The notes: generated by a model not told the origin, from the sequence alone. A stretch of 64,000 nt of DNA from Cellvibrio sp. pealriver (GCF_001183545.1 NZ_KQ236688.1:463149-527148), one strand, 5' to 3'. Positions 1 through 9,792 are shown, counted from the first letter of the stretch. Translations and numbers: made by a program.

Positions 1-732
1 TGCGTGCGCAAGTGAATTGTAAAAAGCTTCTGTGGTTTGGCCGGAGAGTGTGCGGCCTGAGGCATCGGTAATGGTGCCGGAAATCATAATCGGCAATTCA
101 AAACCGGCATCATCAAAATATTTTTGCACCGCAAATACTGCGGCTTTGGCGTTGAGTGTATCGAAAATAGTTTCGATCAAAATAATATCGGCACCGCCTT
201 TCACCAGCGCATCTGTCGCTTCAACGTAATTTTCTACTAATTGATCAAAGGTCACATTGCGCGCGCCCGGATCATTTACATCGGGCGAAATAGAACAGGT
301 GCGGCTGGTCGGCCCGAGCACACCGGCAACAAAGCGCGGTTTTGCAGGGTTGGCTGCGGTGAATTCATCGCAGAGTTCGCGCGCGAGTTTGGCGGCAGCG
401 AAATTCAATTCCGGCACCAGATCTTCCATGTCGTAATCGGCCATGGAAATTCGCGTGGAGTTAAACGTATTGGTTTCAAGGATGTCTGCACCGGCTTCCA
501 GATAGGCGCGTTGGATCTCGCGGATCACGTCCGGTTTGGTGATGCTGAGCAGGTCGTTATTGCCCGCGATATCCATGTGGTAATCCGCAAAGCGCGCACC
601 GCGATAATCGGCCTCTTTGAGCTTGTAGCTCTGGATCATGGTGCCCATACCGCCATCGAGAATTAGGATGCGCTCTTTTATGGCTTGGTGGAGTGAGTCA
701 ATACGGGCTTGCAGGGCGGCGGGTGCAGTCAT
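1..732 (-). CDS. metH: Methionine synthase, cobalamin-dependent (N-terminal part, cut by window edge)
   Basis: Transfers a methyl group from methyltetrahydrofolate through cobalamin to homocysteine in the cytoplasm. Only the first 244 codons are visible, out of roughly 1,200 in the family. They belong to the homocysteine-binding barrel: the hallmark [12 protein letters not shown] is at about residues 23-34, followed by ETNTFNST and LGPTSRTCS. The folate, cobalamin and reactivation domains lie outside the window. The ATG at 732 gives the expected N-terminus ([11 protein letters not shown]). I see no cobalamin or SAM riboswitch in the short stretch before it; the next gene ends at 924 on the same strand with its own terminator. 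Confidence 0.95.
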   Translation of the reverse strand, partial: MTAPAALQARIDSLHQAIKERILILDGGMGTMIQSYKLKEADYRGARFADYHMDIAGNNDLLSITKPDVIREIQRAYLEAGADILETNTFNSTRISMADYDMEDLVPELNFAAAKLARELCDEFTAANPAKPRFVAGVLGPTSRTCSISPDVNDPGARNVTFDQLVENYVEATDALVKGGADIILIETIFDTLNAKAAVFAVQKYFDDAGFELPIMISGTITDASGRTLSGQTTEAFYNSLAHA

Positions 733-872
733 GGAAAACCTATCAGTGGAAATCTTGAGGGTGAAAATGAATGGCTATGCGATGCCAAAAATGGCGTGAA
801 TTCTAGCAGAAAAGCCTATCTGGAGGGCGCGTTATCGCCGTGCTGGGGTGATGCGTCTGAATAGTGGGCAAT

Positions 873-899
873 AAAAAGGGGATCTACTGATCCCCCTTT
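873..899 (-). terminator. Rho-independent terminator after the DUF4399-type gene
   Basis: GGGGATC (78-84 of the 800s) pairs with GATCCCC at 889-895 around a 4-base loop. The run of A on the left becomes a U tract when read leftwards. It separates the small periplasmic protein gene from metH. Confidence 0.75.
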
Positions 900-923
900 C
901 CTGGTTGACGCTTGAGCGGTGGC

Positions 924-1352
924 TTACTGCTTTTCGGCTTCTTTAACGGTGATGGTAATCGTCTCTGAATACACCGGAGTGCTATGTGGACGGTGAAGGT
1001 GATCGCCCACTAACAGCTGCAATGTGTGTTTGCCCGGTGCCAGCTCCAGAGTGGTTTCGGTCTGGCCTTTACCAAAGTGCACATGCTGGGCATCGGCCGG
1101 AATAGGCAAACTCAGGTTGGCGGGCAGGGCGGTATCAATCAGCAAGTGATGATGGCCGCCATTAGGGTTTTCGGTGCCTGCAGGGGTGACTTCCATATTC
1201 TCCAGCCCGAACTTAACGGTCACCGGGCTGGTAACTGTGGCATTGTTGGCTGGTTCGATAATAAAGGCGCGTGGTGCTGCCTTGTCGTGATCATGAGCAA
1301 ATGCCAATGAGCTGGTGATGGTGAGGGCTGCCAGTAGTAATGATGCTCTCAT
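924..1352 (-). CDS. Small periplasmic DUF4399-type protein
   Basis: A 142-residue exported protein of unknown function. A signal peptide occupies about residues 1-19 (cleavage after AFA), followed by a His/Asp-rich start (HDHDKA). The body is one compact beta-rich domain with PANNATVTSPVTVKFGL, NPNGGHHHLLID and LAPGKHTLQLLVGDHLHRPH. This pattern fits the DUF4399 family as I recall it. The many histidines could bind metal, but that is inference. It is a single-gene unit transcribed leftwards with its own terminator. Confidence 0.75.
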   Translation of the reverse strand: MRASLLLAALTITSSLAFAHDHDKAAPRAFIIEPANNATVTSPVTVKFGLENMEVTPAGTENPNGGHHHLLIDTALPANLSLPIPADAQHVHFGKGQTETTLELAPGKHTLQLLVGDHLHRPHSTPVYSETITITVKEAEKQ

Positions 1353-1513
1353 GTTTTACGTCTCCTTTTTAATAGTGCTTTGATGTAGTGGGTATAGCTA
1401 CAGGTCTTACAAGCTATCAAATTGATTGTAAATTACTGATGCCATGGAACCCAGCTCTACAGTAGAATACCTGAGTGTTTTAATCAGGTATTGGGATCAA
1501 TAGAAAGGTCATT

Positions 1514-2101
1514 ATGGTTAACGTCGATATTACTGAGTCCGCCCAGACATATTTGAAAGAGCTGCTCGACAAGCAAAAAGACAATGAGGGGATCGGCATT
1601 CGTATGTTCGTCGCCAACCCCGGTACTCCAAACGCAGAGACTTGCATTGCCTATTGTCGCCCTGGCGAACAAAAAGAAGGTGATGTGGTTGTCCCGCTCA
1701 ATGGTTTCAACGCCTATTTTGAAGAGCGCAGCCTGCCGTTTTTGGAAGATGCCAAAGTAGATTATTCGCCCGACCGCATGGGTGGCCAGCTCACCATTCG
1801 CGCTCCTAACTCCAAGATGCCACGTGTTACCGACGACAGCCCACTGGAAGACCGCATCAATTACGTCCTGTATAACGACGTAAATCCAAGCCTTGCCTCC
1901 CATGGCGGAAATGTGAGCTTGGTGGAAGTGACTGAGGATATGATCGCCGTACTCAAGTTTGGCGGCGGTTGCCAGGGTTGCGGTTCAGTCGCCATCACCC
2001 TGAAGCAGGGCATTGAAGTCCAGTTGCTGGATAAACTGCCGGAGCTGAAAGGTATCCGCGATGTGACTGACCATACGGATCGCTCCAACGCTTATATGTA
2101 A
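1514..2101 (+). CDS. nfuA: Fe-S cluster carrier protein NfuA
   Basis: Cytoplasmic carrier that accepts an iron-sulfur cluster and delivers it to target apoproteins. The 195 residues match the family length. An A-type-like domain forms the first half and the Nfu domain the second half, with the cluster-binding motif GGGCQGCGS (Cys153 and Cys156). The start at 1514 follows an AGAAAGG ribosome-binding site. It stands alone, and a hairpin at 2123-2152 probably ends its transcript. Confidence 0.95.
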   Translation: MVNVDITESAQTYLKELLDKQKDNEGIGIRMFVANPGTPNAETCIAYCRPGEQKEGDVVVPLNGFNAYFEERSLPFLEDAKVDYSPDRMGGQLTIRAPNSKMPRVTDDSPLEDRINYVLYNDVNPSLASHGGNVSLVEVTEDMIAVLKFGGGCQGCGSVAITLKQGIEVQLLDKLPELKGIRDVTDHTDRSNAYM

Positions 2102-2122
2102 TATCCTTTCTGCAACGCAAGG

Positions 2123-2157
2123 GCTCCTCCACATGTCCCACATTGGGGGAGCTTGTT
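2123..2157 (+). terminator. Probable terminator after nfuA
   Basis: GCTCCTCCA (2123-2131) pairs with TGGGGGAGC (2144-2152), one pair being G-U, and is followed by TTGTTGTG. The T tract is weak. Confidence 0.5.
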
Positions 2158-2343
2158 GTGTGTATCGCAACATTTGTATGTGCTTATAACAATAAAAGTG
2201 CCCCGCCGTGTTAATGGCCAGAGTGAGGCACGTTTTCATACCACGCTTACAGCCTGTTTATTTATTGACAAGAGAACACAAGCTGCTCCGATCTTGGTCG
2301 GGGTGCCCTTTTCTTTGAATCATAATTAATCAGGACATTATCT

Positions 2344-4212
2344 ATGAAAGGCATAGGATTAATTGCTGTAACTATGTTCCTGGGTGTTGTTTCATTCAAT
2401 GCCCATGCAGTCAGTTGCGAGAATGTTCCCCAGTGGAACAGCAGTTCTGTTTACACCAGCGGCATGCAGGCTCAAGAAGCGCAAAAACTGTATAAAGCTA
2501 ACTGGTGGTCACAAGGCCACAACCCTGCGAATTATTCCGGCCAATGGCAGGAATGGAGTTATCTGGGCGATTGCGATCCGGCAGGAAACCGCCCGCCGGT
2601 TGCGGTATTAACGGTTAGCCAGTCGTCTTCCAGTGGTTTTAGCTCATATCCCGTTAACTACACTTATACCTTCAATGGCTCTGGCTCTTATGACCTTGAT
2701 GGCGATGCACTGACCTATTCTTTTGATGGCACCAACTTTTCCACTAATCCCGTCAAAACAATCAGCTTCGGTCAGTTTTATGATCTTTGCGAGGCTCGCT
2801 ACACTACGGTGACCTTGACCGTTAAGGATTCAAACGGGGCAACGAGCACAGCATCCCAAACTGTGCGGGTTGGCGACCCTGCGCCGGGGAATCCGCGCTG
2901 CAGCTCCAGCGTGAGTTCTTACAGTTCTGTATCCAGCACAAGCTCCAGTGTGCGGAGTGTGTCTTCACGTTCAACCAGTTCACTTGGGCTGGATCCATGT
3001 ATTCACCCTGCCTATGTTGCTGGCAGCACCTATAGTCAGAACTCAATCGTCACCAATGCGGGTAATGCGTATCGCTGTGATGTTCCGGGTTGGTGTAGCT
3101 CAACGGCTACCTGGGCTTACGCGCCCGGTACCGGTGCGCATTGGCAAATGGCGTGGACACCTATGGCAGTTTGTAGCGGTGGCAGCTCATCAGTGGCATC
3201 AACCAGCTCAAGCCGCTCATCCGTTTCAAGTGGTTCCTCGTCCTCTGTTGCGCCTGTGAACAACGGTTTGCCAAAGCATGCGTTGGTGGGCTACTGGCAC
3301 AACTTCAATAATGGCAGCGGCGTAATCCGTCTGGCGGATGTGGATGCAGTGTGGGATGTGATCGTGATTGCATTTGCCGATGATGTCGGTAACGGCACGG
3401 TCGCGTTCAATCTTGACCCTGTACTGAACAAAGCCCAATTCATTGCCGATGTCGCGGCCAAACGCGCGCAAGGTAAGAAGGTGGTGCTGTCGTTCGGCGG
3501 CGAAAAAGGCACTGTCACCCTTAACAATGCCACCAACGTAACCAACTTTGTTAACAGCACCGCCGCGATCATCAATGAGTACGGCTTTGACGGTATTGAT
3601 ATCGATCTGGAAAGCGGTGCCAATGTTTCCTGGGGCGCGCCGGTGATCAACAATATGGTGACAGCGGTTAAACAACTGAAGCAGCAATTCCCGAACATGT
3701 ACTTATCGATGGCACCTGAGCATCCTTACGTGCACGGCGGCATGATCGCTGCGACGGGCATTTGGGGCGCTTATTTGCCGATTATCGATGGCTTGCGCAA
3801 TGACCTGGATCTGTTGCACGTGCAGTTGTACAACAACGGCAGTCTGGCGACCCCATACTCCAACCAACCGCTGCAAGCGGGCACGGTAGACTTTATGGTT
3901 GCATCGGTGAAAATGCTGGTAGAAGGCTTCCCGGTTGCTAACAACACTCAATTCGTCGGCCTGCGCCCTGATCAGGTAGCACTTGGTGTGCCTTCCGGTT
4001 CACGCTCTGCCGGTTCAGGGTTTGTAACCATCGCGAACTTGAATGCCGCAGTGAATTGCCTGGTCAAACTGCAAGGTTGCGGTTCCATCAAACCTAATCA
4101 GGCTTACCCTGATTTCCGCGGTGTAATGACCTGGTCGATCAACTGGGATGTCGCTGATGGCCGCCCATTCTCTATCCCGGTCAATGCCAATCTGGATGCG
4201 TTGCCCAAGTAA
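2344..4212 (+). CDS. Secreted modular GH18 chitinase with CBM5/12-like and PKD-like domains
   Basis: Hydrolyses chitin outside the cell. In order: signal peptide to about residue 22 (FNAHA); a CBM5/12-like chitin-binding module at 25-78 (aromatic-rich, NWWSQGHNP and WQEW); a PKD-like domain at about 84-178 (DLDGDALTY); a serine linker; a second CBM5/12-like module at about 218-275; a second serine linker; and the GH18 barrel from about 309 to the end. The catalytic motif DGIDIDLE is at about 416-423 with Glu as acid/base, and the barrel ends in the usual tryptophan strand (GVMTWSINWD). Polyserine linkers are typical of Cellvibrio secreted enzymes. It is a single gene with a strong terminator. 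The subfamily and endo/exo mode cannot be read from sequence alone. Confidence 0.93.
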   Translation: MKGIGLIAVTMFLGVVSFNAHAVSCENVPQWNSSSVYTSGMQAQEAQKLYKANWWSQGHNPANYSGQWQEWSYLGDCDPAGNRPPVAVLTVSQSSSSGFSSYPVNYTYTFNGSGSYDLDGDALTYSFDGTNFSTNPVKTISFGQFYDLCEARYTTVTLTVKDSNGATSTASQTVRVGDPAPGNPRCSSSVSSYSSVSSTSSSVRSVSSRSTSSLGLDPCIHPAYVAGSTYSQNSIVTNAGNAYRCDVPGWCSSTATWAYAPGTGAHWQMAWTPMAVCSGGSSSVASTSSSRSSVSSGSSSSVAPVNNGLPKHALVGYWHNFNNGSGVIRLADVDAVWDVIVIAFADDVGNGTVAFNLDPVLNKAQFIADVAAKRAQGKKVVLSFGGEKGTVTLNNATNVTNFVNSTAAIINEYGFDGIDIDLESGANVSWGAPVINNMVTAVKQLKQQFPNMYLSMAPEHPYVHGGMIAATGIWGAYLPIIDGLRNDLDLLHVQLYNNGSLATPYSNQPLQAGTVDFMVASVKMLVEGFPVANNTQFVGLRPDQVALGVPSGSRSAGSGFVTIANLNAAVNCLVKLQGCGSIKPNQAYPDFRGVMTWSINWDVADGRPFSIPVNANLDALPK

Positions 4213-4249
4213 TAGGCTTTACTTGAGTACTGCAGAGTTGTTCGCATAA

Positions 4250-4286
4250 AAAAATCCCCGGCAGTTATGAACTGCCGGGGATTTTT
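4250..4286. terminator. Bidirectional terminator between convergent genes
   Basis: A perfect 16-bp stem (4250-4265 with 4271-4286, core CCCCGGCAGT) with a 5-base loop, and A and T runs at its two ends. It can serve both the chitinase gene and the convergent Sel1/TonB-C gene. Confidence 0.9.
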
Positions 4287-4300
4287 AATTTCAGTTACTG

Positions 4301-5701
4301 TTAAATCTCTTCACGCCAGGGTTTTTTGTTGGTGTAGCTGGCGAGTTGTTGCTCCAATATTGTGAGTGGTAGCTCCAGTTCAGATGCATCTTTCAATGCC
4401 TTTTTTTGCCATTGGATCGCTTTTTTGAAATCACCATTTTCGGCCGCGACGGCGGCTTGGGTTTTTAAGTAAGACTGTTGATCAAGATAATGTTCATCAA
4501 TATTTGCAAGTTGTTTGCTGGCTAATTCTGCATTTCTACGCGATGCATCTGGGTGAGTAGCGAGTATCCATGCATAACGCAGTTGTGCAATTTGGCTGCT
4601 GGCTGCTGCCGTGGCTAACCAATAAAAACCTTTGTCCTGATTCTTTTCAAAACGCACGCCGCTGAACGACTCGATCGCCAACATATATTGCGCCTCTGCA
4701 ATGCCTTCTCTGGCTGCTCTGAGTAACCAACCCATACTTTGGTTGTTGTCTTGCGCACACATATTGCCATACAAAATATTGCGCCCAAGAAAATAACTTG
4801 CTGCGCCGCTACCTTGAGTAGCTGCCTTTTCATACCACTCATTCGGGTTATCTTTCAGTTCATAGTCTTTAACAAACGAAGGAATTGATTCCAGAAAATA
4901 AGCAAAGCCGAGTTTATCGCTACCTGTACCTTTCTCCGCGGTCTCTCGTCGCTCTGTCACAATTTTTTCCAGTTTTTTGGTGTTGTATGTCGTGGTGCTC
5001 ATTTCAAAAGTAAATCGGCGCTTAAAGCCGTTCACATCAACAGCAACCTGATTAACTTTGGTAGGCTCAAACTGAAACCGGCGCAGCACTTTCATGGTTT
5101 CGCGCGTAAATTCCGGAGACGATGAGTGGGTAACCACGTGATCGCGGGTAAGCCCATATTTATCGATGGTATAAATAACATCGACAAAACCAATTTTTCC
5201 TTGGCGAAGCATCGACGAGGGATATTTAGGTGGAGTCATTTTAAGCGGGCGTTGGTGCTGAGTGCCCATATTCGTTCCAGTGTAAATGGGCGTTAGTTTT
5301 TGGTTTATAGCCGCATCGCTGTATTGCGAGAGCAATTCTTTATAGGCGGCATCAGCGAGTTTTTTATCTGCATCGCTCATGCGTGAATACACTTTTTGAT
5401 AAGGAGCGGGGGTACTGTCAGACTCCCCAGTATTAACGGTGGCCTGCGCAGCAAGTGCCATCCAAGCGTAAGCCGTCGGAATATTTTTTGGCACATGCTC
5501 ACCGCGATAGTACATAACCCCTACATTATTTTGTGCGGCGTGATCACCGTATTGCGCTGCCTCAAAAAAAGCGTTGAACGCTTTTTCAAAATCCTTTTTT
5601 TCGTAATAGCTCATGCCCAACCCAAAATCTGCCAAGGCAGGTAGGGAAAGTAATCCGGTAATGATGGTTGCTACGAGTGATGATGTAAAAAAATTACGCA
5701 T
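4301..5701 (-). CDS. Exported Sel1-repeat protein with an internal TonB C-terminal-type domain
   Basis: Function unknown. The start is set at 5701 (MRNFFTSSL) because GGGAGC stands just upstream, giving 466 residues; a longer reading to 5737 would overlap the upstream gene. A signal peptide runs to about residue 24 (LPALA). Sel1-type repeats follow (YGDHAAQNNVGVMYYRGE, then TPTAYAWMALAAQ-like helices). The middle holds a TonB_C-like domain (PPKYPSSMLRQG, IDKYGLTRD, VLRRFQFEPT), and more Sel1 repeats follow (GSGAASYFLGRNILYGN, GIAEAQYMLAIES). The protein lacks the cytoplasmic membrane anchor and proline-rich arm of a true TonB. It is co-transcribed with the lipoprotein gene 13 bases upstream, so both probably work in the periplasm or at the outer membrane. 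Confidence 0.75.
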   Translation of the reverse strand: MRNFFTSSLVATIITGLLSLPALADFGLGMSYYEKKDFEKAFNAFFEAAQYGDHAAQNNVGVMYYRGEHVPKNIPTAYAWMALAAQATVNTGESDSTPAPYQKVYSRMSDADKKLADAAYKELLSQYSDAAINQKLTPIYTGTNMGTQHQRPLKMTPPKYPSSMLRQGKIGFVDVIYTIDKYGLTRDHVVTHSSSPEFTRETMKVLRRFQFEPTKVNQVAVDVNGFKRRFTFEMSTTTYNTKKLEKIVTERRETAEKGTGSDKLGFAYFLESIPSFVKDYELKDNPNEWYEKAATQGSGAASYFLGRNILYGNMCAQDNNQSMGWLLRAAREGIAEAQYMLAIESFSGVRFEKNQDKGFYWLATAAASSQIAQLRYAWILATHPDASRRNAELASKQLANIDEHYLDQQSYLKTQAAVAAENGDFKKAIQWQKKALKDASELELPLTILEQQLASYTNKKPWREEI

Positions 5702-5714
5702 TACAGCTCCCTGT

Positions 5715-6236
5715 TTATTGTTGTGGTGTGTATTCAAAATGTTCGATAGTCATCGCCTCAAAGGAACTGGCGATCTTTAAGTGACGAAGTGTTGTAGGGG
5801 TATCAATGTGGATGATTTCCTCATTGAGGGTAATTGTCATTTTACGATCCGTGGTCCAGTTGAGCGTCAATGTATTGCTGTGATTCCACCGTGCCTCTTG
5901 TGAAAAATACTTAAACAGAAAATCTGATCCCTGCAGGTGGTTGACTGATACCAAATGCCCGAGCGTGCAATTTTCGTTATCCAGTGCGATACGAACGGGA
6001 GCCCCATACTTTATCCGTATGGGTTGGTCAGACAGATACAGTTCTGCAGCGGCCTGCTGCGGTAAGTTGAAAGTGATGTTCAGTGTGCCAGCGTAGCCGG
6101 AAAGGCGCGTCTCCCACTCAGATACTTGTGCCGGTGGGTGTGTGCTTTTGGGTGAGCTGCTTTTGGGCGAGGCACAGCCAAGTTGTAACAGGCAAATACA
6201 GCCAAGAAGGAAGAGGGTGGGCAAGCTGGTTTTCAT
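5715..6236 (-). CDS. Putative lipoprotein of unknown function
   Basis: I do not recognise this family. The start at 6236 (MKTSLPTLFLLGC) is supported by AAGGAC seven bases upstream; an upstream in-frame ATG at 6311 would add 25 residues with no signal sequence. Residues 1-21 form a lipoprotein signal peptide with the lipobox LQLGC. A short serine/proline linker (SPKSSSPKST) and a beta-rich domain of about 130 residues follow. It is the first gene of a two-gene operon with the Sel1/TonB-C protein. The domain begins with a FNLPQQAAAELYLSDQPI-like segment that superficially resembles secretin/TonB short N-terminal (STN) domains, which would suit a TonB-linked partner; this is tentative. Confidence 0.65.
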   Translation of the reverse strand: MKTSLPTLFLLGCICLLQLGCASPKSSSPKSTHPPAQVSEWETRLSGYAGTLNITFNLPQQAAAELYLSDQPIRIKYGAPVRIALDNENCTLGHLVSVNHLQGSDFLFKYFSQEARWNHSNTLTLNWTTDRKMTITLNEEIIHIDTPTTLRHLKIASSFEAMTIEHFEYTPQQ

Positions 6237-6354
6237 CGTATGTCCTTGTTTGGGTGATGAATGAATATCCAAAGGTGGCGCATCATACCCCCGACTTTTC
6301 TTGCCAATCAATCTGCCCGTAAAAACAGCGATAAAAAACTATTTCATATGGATA

Positions 6355-6369
6355 TGATAACTATTCTCA
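6355..6369. promoter_or_regulatory. Fur-box-like site 1
   Basis: TGATAAC-T-ATTCTCA matches the 7-1-7 Fur core (TGATAAT-N-ATTATCA) at 12 of 14 positions. It lies 76 bases before the siderophore receptor gene. Confidence 0.75.
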
Positions 6370-6376
6370 TTGCAAA

Positions 6377-6391
6377 TGATAATAATTCTCT
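6377..6391. promoter_or_regulatory. Fur-box-like site 2
   Basis: TGATAAT-A-ATTCTCT matches the 7-1-7 Fur core at 12 of 14 positions, 22 bases (two helical turns) after site 1. Tandem sites in phase are typical of tightly iron-repressed promoters. Confidence 0.78.
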
Positions 6392-6444
6392 TTAGTATGC
6401 CCTTCGCATTTTGAACCACTGCATCATCATTACAAGGGCTAGTT

Positions 6445-8814
6445 ATGACCATACTGAAATCTTCCAAACACATTGTTTCCAAAAAGCGCGCAAGCTCGCT
6501 TGCGATGACAGCCACCGCGTTGTCGTCTGCGGTTCTGTTGGCGTCAACCGGCGTTATGGCGGCAGATGAAAGCCAGAGCACCAAAAAACTGAATACCGTT
6601 AAAGTCGAAGCTGACGCACTATCGGATTACAAAGCGGAAAAAGTCAGCTCGCCCAAATTTACCCAGCCATTGGTGGATACTCCGCAAACCATCGTGGTTG
6701 TGAAAAAAGAACTCTTTCAGCAGCAATCGGCCACTACTTTGAGTGAAGCGCTGCGCAATACTCCCGGCATCACCATGCTGATGGGCGAGAACGGCAACAC
6801 CTCAACCGGTGACTCCATTTTTATGCGCGGCTTTGATACCCAAGGCAGTATTTATGTGGATGGTATCCGCGACCTTGGCAGTATCAGCCGCGATACCTTT
6901 AATACCGAGCAAGTGGAAATCGCCAAGGGCCCGGCGGGCGTGGATAACGGCCGCGGTGCGGCATCAGGTTATGTGAACCTCAGTTCCAAATTGGCCAATC
7001 AGGAAGATGCTATTTCAGGCACGGTGACCGGTGGCACCGCGGATTACAAACGTGCAACGGTCGATGTCAACCGCACCTTGGGTGAAAGCACCGCACTGCG
7101 CGTAAACCTGATGAAACAGGATGCCGGTGTGGATGGTCGCGATGAAGTAGAAAGTAATTTTCAGGGCCTTGCTGCATCGTTGGGTTTGGGCTTGGGTACC
7201 GATACCCGCACCTACATCAATATTTTGTCGATGGAGCAATCCGGCATTCCTGATGGTGGTATTCCCACGATCGGTCTGGATGGTTACTACAACGCGATTT
7301 TTGCAACGGGTGCGCTGAAAGGCCAAACACCGGAGCGCGTGGATAGCGAAAACTTCTACGGTTCCACCAGCGATTTCAACGATGTAAAAGCCAACATGGT
7401 GACCGTGCGTATCGAGCAGGATTTGGCAGAAGGCATCACCCTGCGCAACACTTCGCGTTACGGCCGTACCAATCAAGACCAGGTGTTGACGGGCGTTAAC
7501 GCCATCACCTTTGCGACGCCTGCAAATTCCGAAAGCTGGACGATTTCGCGCTCGCGTCAAGGTAAAGACCAAACCAACCAAATCCTCACTAACCAAACCA
7601 ATCTCACGGCCTCGTTTGATGCGGGTGGTGTGAAGCATGATCTGGTATCAGGCATCGAATTTATTTACGAAAGCCAATTGAATTACACCATGAGCATGCC
7701 GTTCACATCGTCAACCTCATCGACAACTGTGAGTCAGGTTAACGCCAATCTGTATAACCCGAGCACTCGCGATGTCTTCCAACCGGTGCGTCGCACTGGT
7801 GCAAAAACCGATGGTGAAACCACCACTTATGCATTCTATGCACAGGACACAATTACGCTGAACGACCAATGGGAATTGAGTGCGGGCGTGCGTGCAGACC
7901 GCTTCCATACCAAGACCGATGTTATTACTCGCCAAGCTGCTGTTACAGCGCCTGCTGTGCAAACCATTCCTGTGGGAACTTTGGTTGCGAGCGATGCGCA
8001 GCTCACCGATGAATTGTTCGGCTGGAAATTGGGTGGCGTGTACAAGCCAACGGCAAATGGATCGGTTTACGTCAGTTATGCAACGTCGGAATTACCACCG
8101 GGCGGCGCAAACTTCGCACTCAACACCACCAACGCCGCGAACAACATCAACAATCCGAATCTTGATCCGCAAAAAGGCACCAATGCCGAAGTGGGTACCA
8201 AGTGGAATGTATTGGACAATACATTATTCCTGACCGCAGCGTTATTCCGCAGCACTAATGAAAACGAAATTGCAACGAATCCAGATGGCTCTTCTGTCGC
8301 GATGGGTGAAAAACAAGTGGAAGGTTTGGAATTGGGCGCAGTGGGTTCATTAACCGACAAGTGGCAAATCAGTGCAGGTTTGGCATTTATGGATAATGAA
8401 ATTACCCGCGGTAACCGCACGGTTGATGATCCAACTACTACAACCAATGAAGCATCAGGCAACAACGAAGGTGGTGCAATCCAATGGTCACCCGAGATGA
8501 CATTTACGCTGTGGAATACCTACACCTTTGAGAGCGGTTTGCAAATTGGTGGCGGTGCGCGTTACGTCGATACCATGGTCAGTTCCAGCACTGTTAATCC
8601 GCTTGCGCAAAGCACACGCTCGATGTTGGAGTTTGGTGACTATTGGGTATTTGACGCAATGGCCTCCTACCCAATCAACAACAATCTGACTGTGCAGTTA
8701 AACGTGCTCAATATTACGGATGAAGATTATGTGGGCAGTTTGAATAACGGTGGTTCACGTTATTACCCAGGCCAGCCTTTGTCAGCGCGATTGGGAATTA
8801 ATTTCTCTTTCTAA
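6445..8814 (+). CDS. TonB-dependent siderophore receptor (catecholate/Fiu-like)
   Basis: Outer-membrane gated pore for ferric siderophores, energised by TonB-ExbBD. The 789-residue protein has a signal peptide to about residue 40 (GVMA-ADES), a plug domain with the siderophore-receptor features VDTPQTIVVV, LSEALRNTPGIT, FMRGFDTQGSIYVDGIRD and VEIAKGPAGVDNGRG, then a 22-strand barrel ending in the expected Phe (INFSF). Two Fur-box-like sites precede it. A hydroxylase of the family that usually accompanies Fiu-type receptors lies downstream, which favours a catecholate ligand, but the exact ligand is inference. Confidence 0.93.
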   Translation: MTILKSSKHIVSKKRASSLAMTATALSSAVLLASTGVMAADESQSTKKLNTVKVEADALSDYKAEKVSSPKFTQPLVDTPQTIVVVKKELFQQQSATTLSEALRNTPGITMLMGENGNTSTGDSIFMRGFDTQGSIYVDGIRDLGSISRDTFNTEQVEIAKGPAGVDNGRGAASGYVNLSSKLANQEDAISGTVTGGTADYKRATVDVNRTLGESTALRVNLMKQDAGVDGRDEVESNFQGLAASLGLGLGTDTRTYINILSMEQSGIPDGGIPTIGLDGYYNAIFATGALKGQTPERVDSENFYGSTSDFNDVKANMVTVRIEQDLAEGITLRNTSRYGRTNQDQVLTGVNAITFATPANSESWTISRSRQGKDQTNQILTNQTNLTASFDAGGVKHDLVSGIEFIYESQLNYTMSMPFTSSTSSTTVSQVNANLYNPSTRDVFQPVRRTGAKTDGETTTYAFYAQDTITLNDQWELSAGVRADRFHTKTDVITRQAAVTAPAVQTIPVGTLVASDAQLTDELFGWKLGGVYKPTANGSVYVSYATSELPPGGANFALNTTNAANNINNPNLDPQKGTNAEVGTKWNVLDNTLFLTAALFRSTNENEIATNPDGSSVAMGEKQVEGLELGAVGSLTDKWQISAGLAFMDNEITRGNRTVDDPTTTTNEASGNNEGGAIQWSPEMTFTLWNTYTFESGLQIGGGARYVDTMVSSSTVNPLAQSTRSMLEFGDYWVFDAMASYPINNNLTVQLNVLNITDEDYVGSLNNGGSRYYPGQPLSARLGINFSF

Positions 8815-8850
8815 GCAGTTAAACCTTAGTAAAAAAAGCATAGAAAAAAC

Positions 8851-8872
8851 AGGGCGCGATTTATCGCGCCCT
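8851..8872. terminator. Palindromic hairpin after the siderophore receptor
   Basis: AGGGCGCGAT (8851-8860) pairs with ATCGCGCCCT (8863-8872). No strong T tract follows, so it may be a partial terminator or a transcript-stabilising hairpin that lowers expression of the hydroxylase relative to the receptor. Confidence 0.5.
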
Positions 8873-8936
8873 TGTGCGTTGTGTCAATCAACAATTAAAA
8901 ATCAGGGCAAAACCGTGTCAGCCCTTGTGAGGCAAT

Positions 8937-9617
8937 ATGTTAATTCACATACCCGAAATATTAACCAAACAGCAGGTTGCAGAATTTCGCGCACGTTTGC
9001 ATCAAACCGATTGGGTTGATGGTAAAGCAACGGTAGGTGTGCAGGGAGCGCAGGTGAAACAAAATCGCCAGCTGCCTGTGGATGGTATTGTTGCCCGTGA
9101 GTTGGGTGAAATTATTTTAAAAGCGCTCTACAACAATCCGGTATTTATGTCGGCCGCCTTGCCTTTGCGAATTGTTCCGCCGCTGTTCAATGCCTACGCC
9201 GGGGGCGAGCATTACGGATTTCATGTTGATGGTGCGATCCGTTTGATTCCCGGTAGCAATTTGAGTTTGCGCACCGATGTGTCATCCACCTTATTTTTAT
9301 CGGAACCGGAAGAATACGACGGTGGCGAATTAATCGTGCAAGACACCTACGGCAGCCACGAAGTGAAATTGCCCGCAGGTGATTTGATTTTATATCCCTC
9401 TACCAGTTTGCATCAGGTTCAACCCGTGACGCGTGGCGAACGCGTGTGCAGTTTTTTCTGGACGCAAAGCATGGTGCGTGACGATTGGCAGCGAAACCTG
9501 TTGTATGAATTGGATTGCAATATCCAATCGCTGCGCCAAAAAGTGGGTGATACCGAAGAGCTGGTTGGGCTTACTGGCCACTACCACAATTTATTGCGGC
9601 AATGGGCGCAGGTATAA
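8937..9617 (+). CDS. Fe(II)/2-oxoglutarate-dependent PKHD-type hydroxylase (PiuC/YbiX family)
   Basis: A 226-residue cytoplasmic dioxygenase, the usual length. The iron ligands are visible as HVDG (His and Asp in [10 protein letters not shown]) and the distal His in [15 protein letters not shown], with the 2-oxoglutarate-binding Arg a few residues later. TGAGG before the ATG at 8937 supports the start. Members are commonly encoded beside Fiu/PiuA-type siderophore receptors and are iron regulated; their substrate is not established. It sits 122 bases behind the receptor, separated by a palindromic hairpin. Confidence 0.88.
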   Translation: MLIHIPEILTKQQVAEFRARLHQTDWVDGKATVGVQGAQVKQNRQLPVDGIVARELGEIILKALYNNPVFMSAALPLRIVPPLFNAYAGGEHYGFHVDGAIRLIPGSNLSLRTDVSSTLFLSEPEEYDGGELIVQDTYGSHEVKLPAGDLILYPSTSLHQVQPVTRGERVCSFFWTQSMVRDDWQRNLLYELDCNIQSLRQKVGDTEELVGLTGHYHNLLRQWAQV

Positions 9618-9792
9618 CCCTAAAAATAAAATGCCAGAAAAAAATTTGGTGAATAACTGTGTTGGCGGTGTGTGTTTTAAAAAGAGCAGATTGGTGAATT
9701 GTGAAAACATTATGCATTCATAATCGCTTAACTCATCCAAAAAATACGCTGGGATATACTTGCGCCCATAAAATCGTGGGCGAGAAAATATT

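Noticed and set aside
733..870. Cobalamin or SAM riboswitch upstream of metH
   Set aside because: The leader is short and shows no conserved B12-box or SAM-type helices.
9709..9724. ATTATG-CATT-CATAAT palindrome before macA as a Fur or other operator
   Set aside because: Symmetric, but it does not fit the Fur 7-1-7 pattern and is the only copy I noticed.
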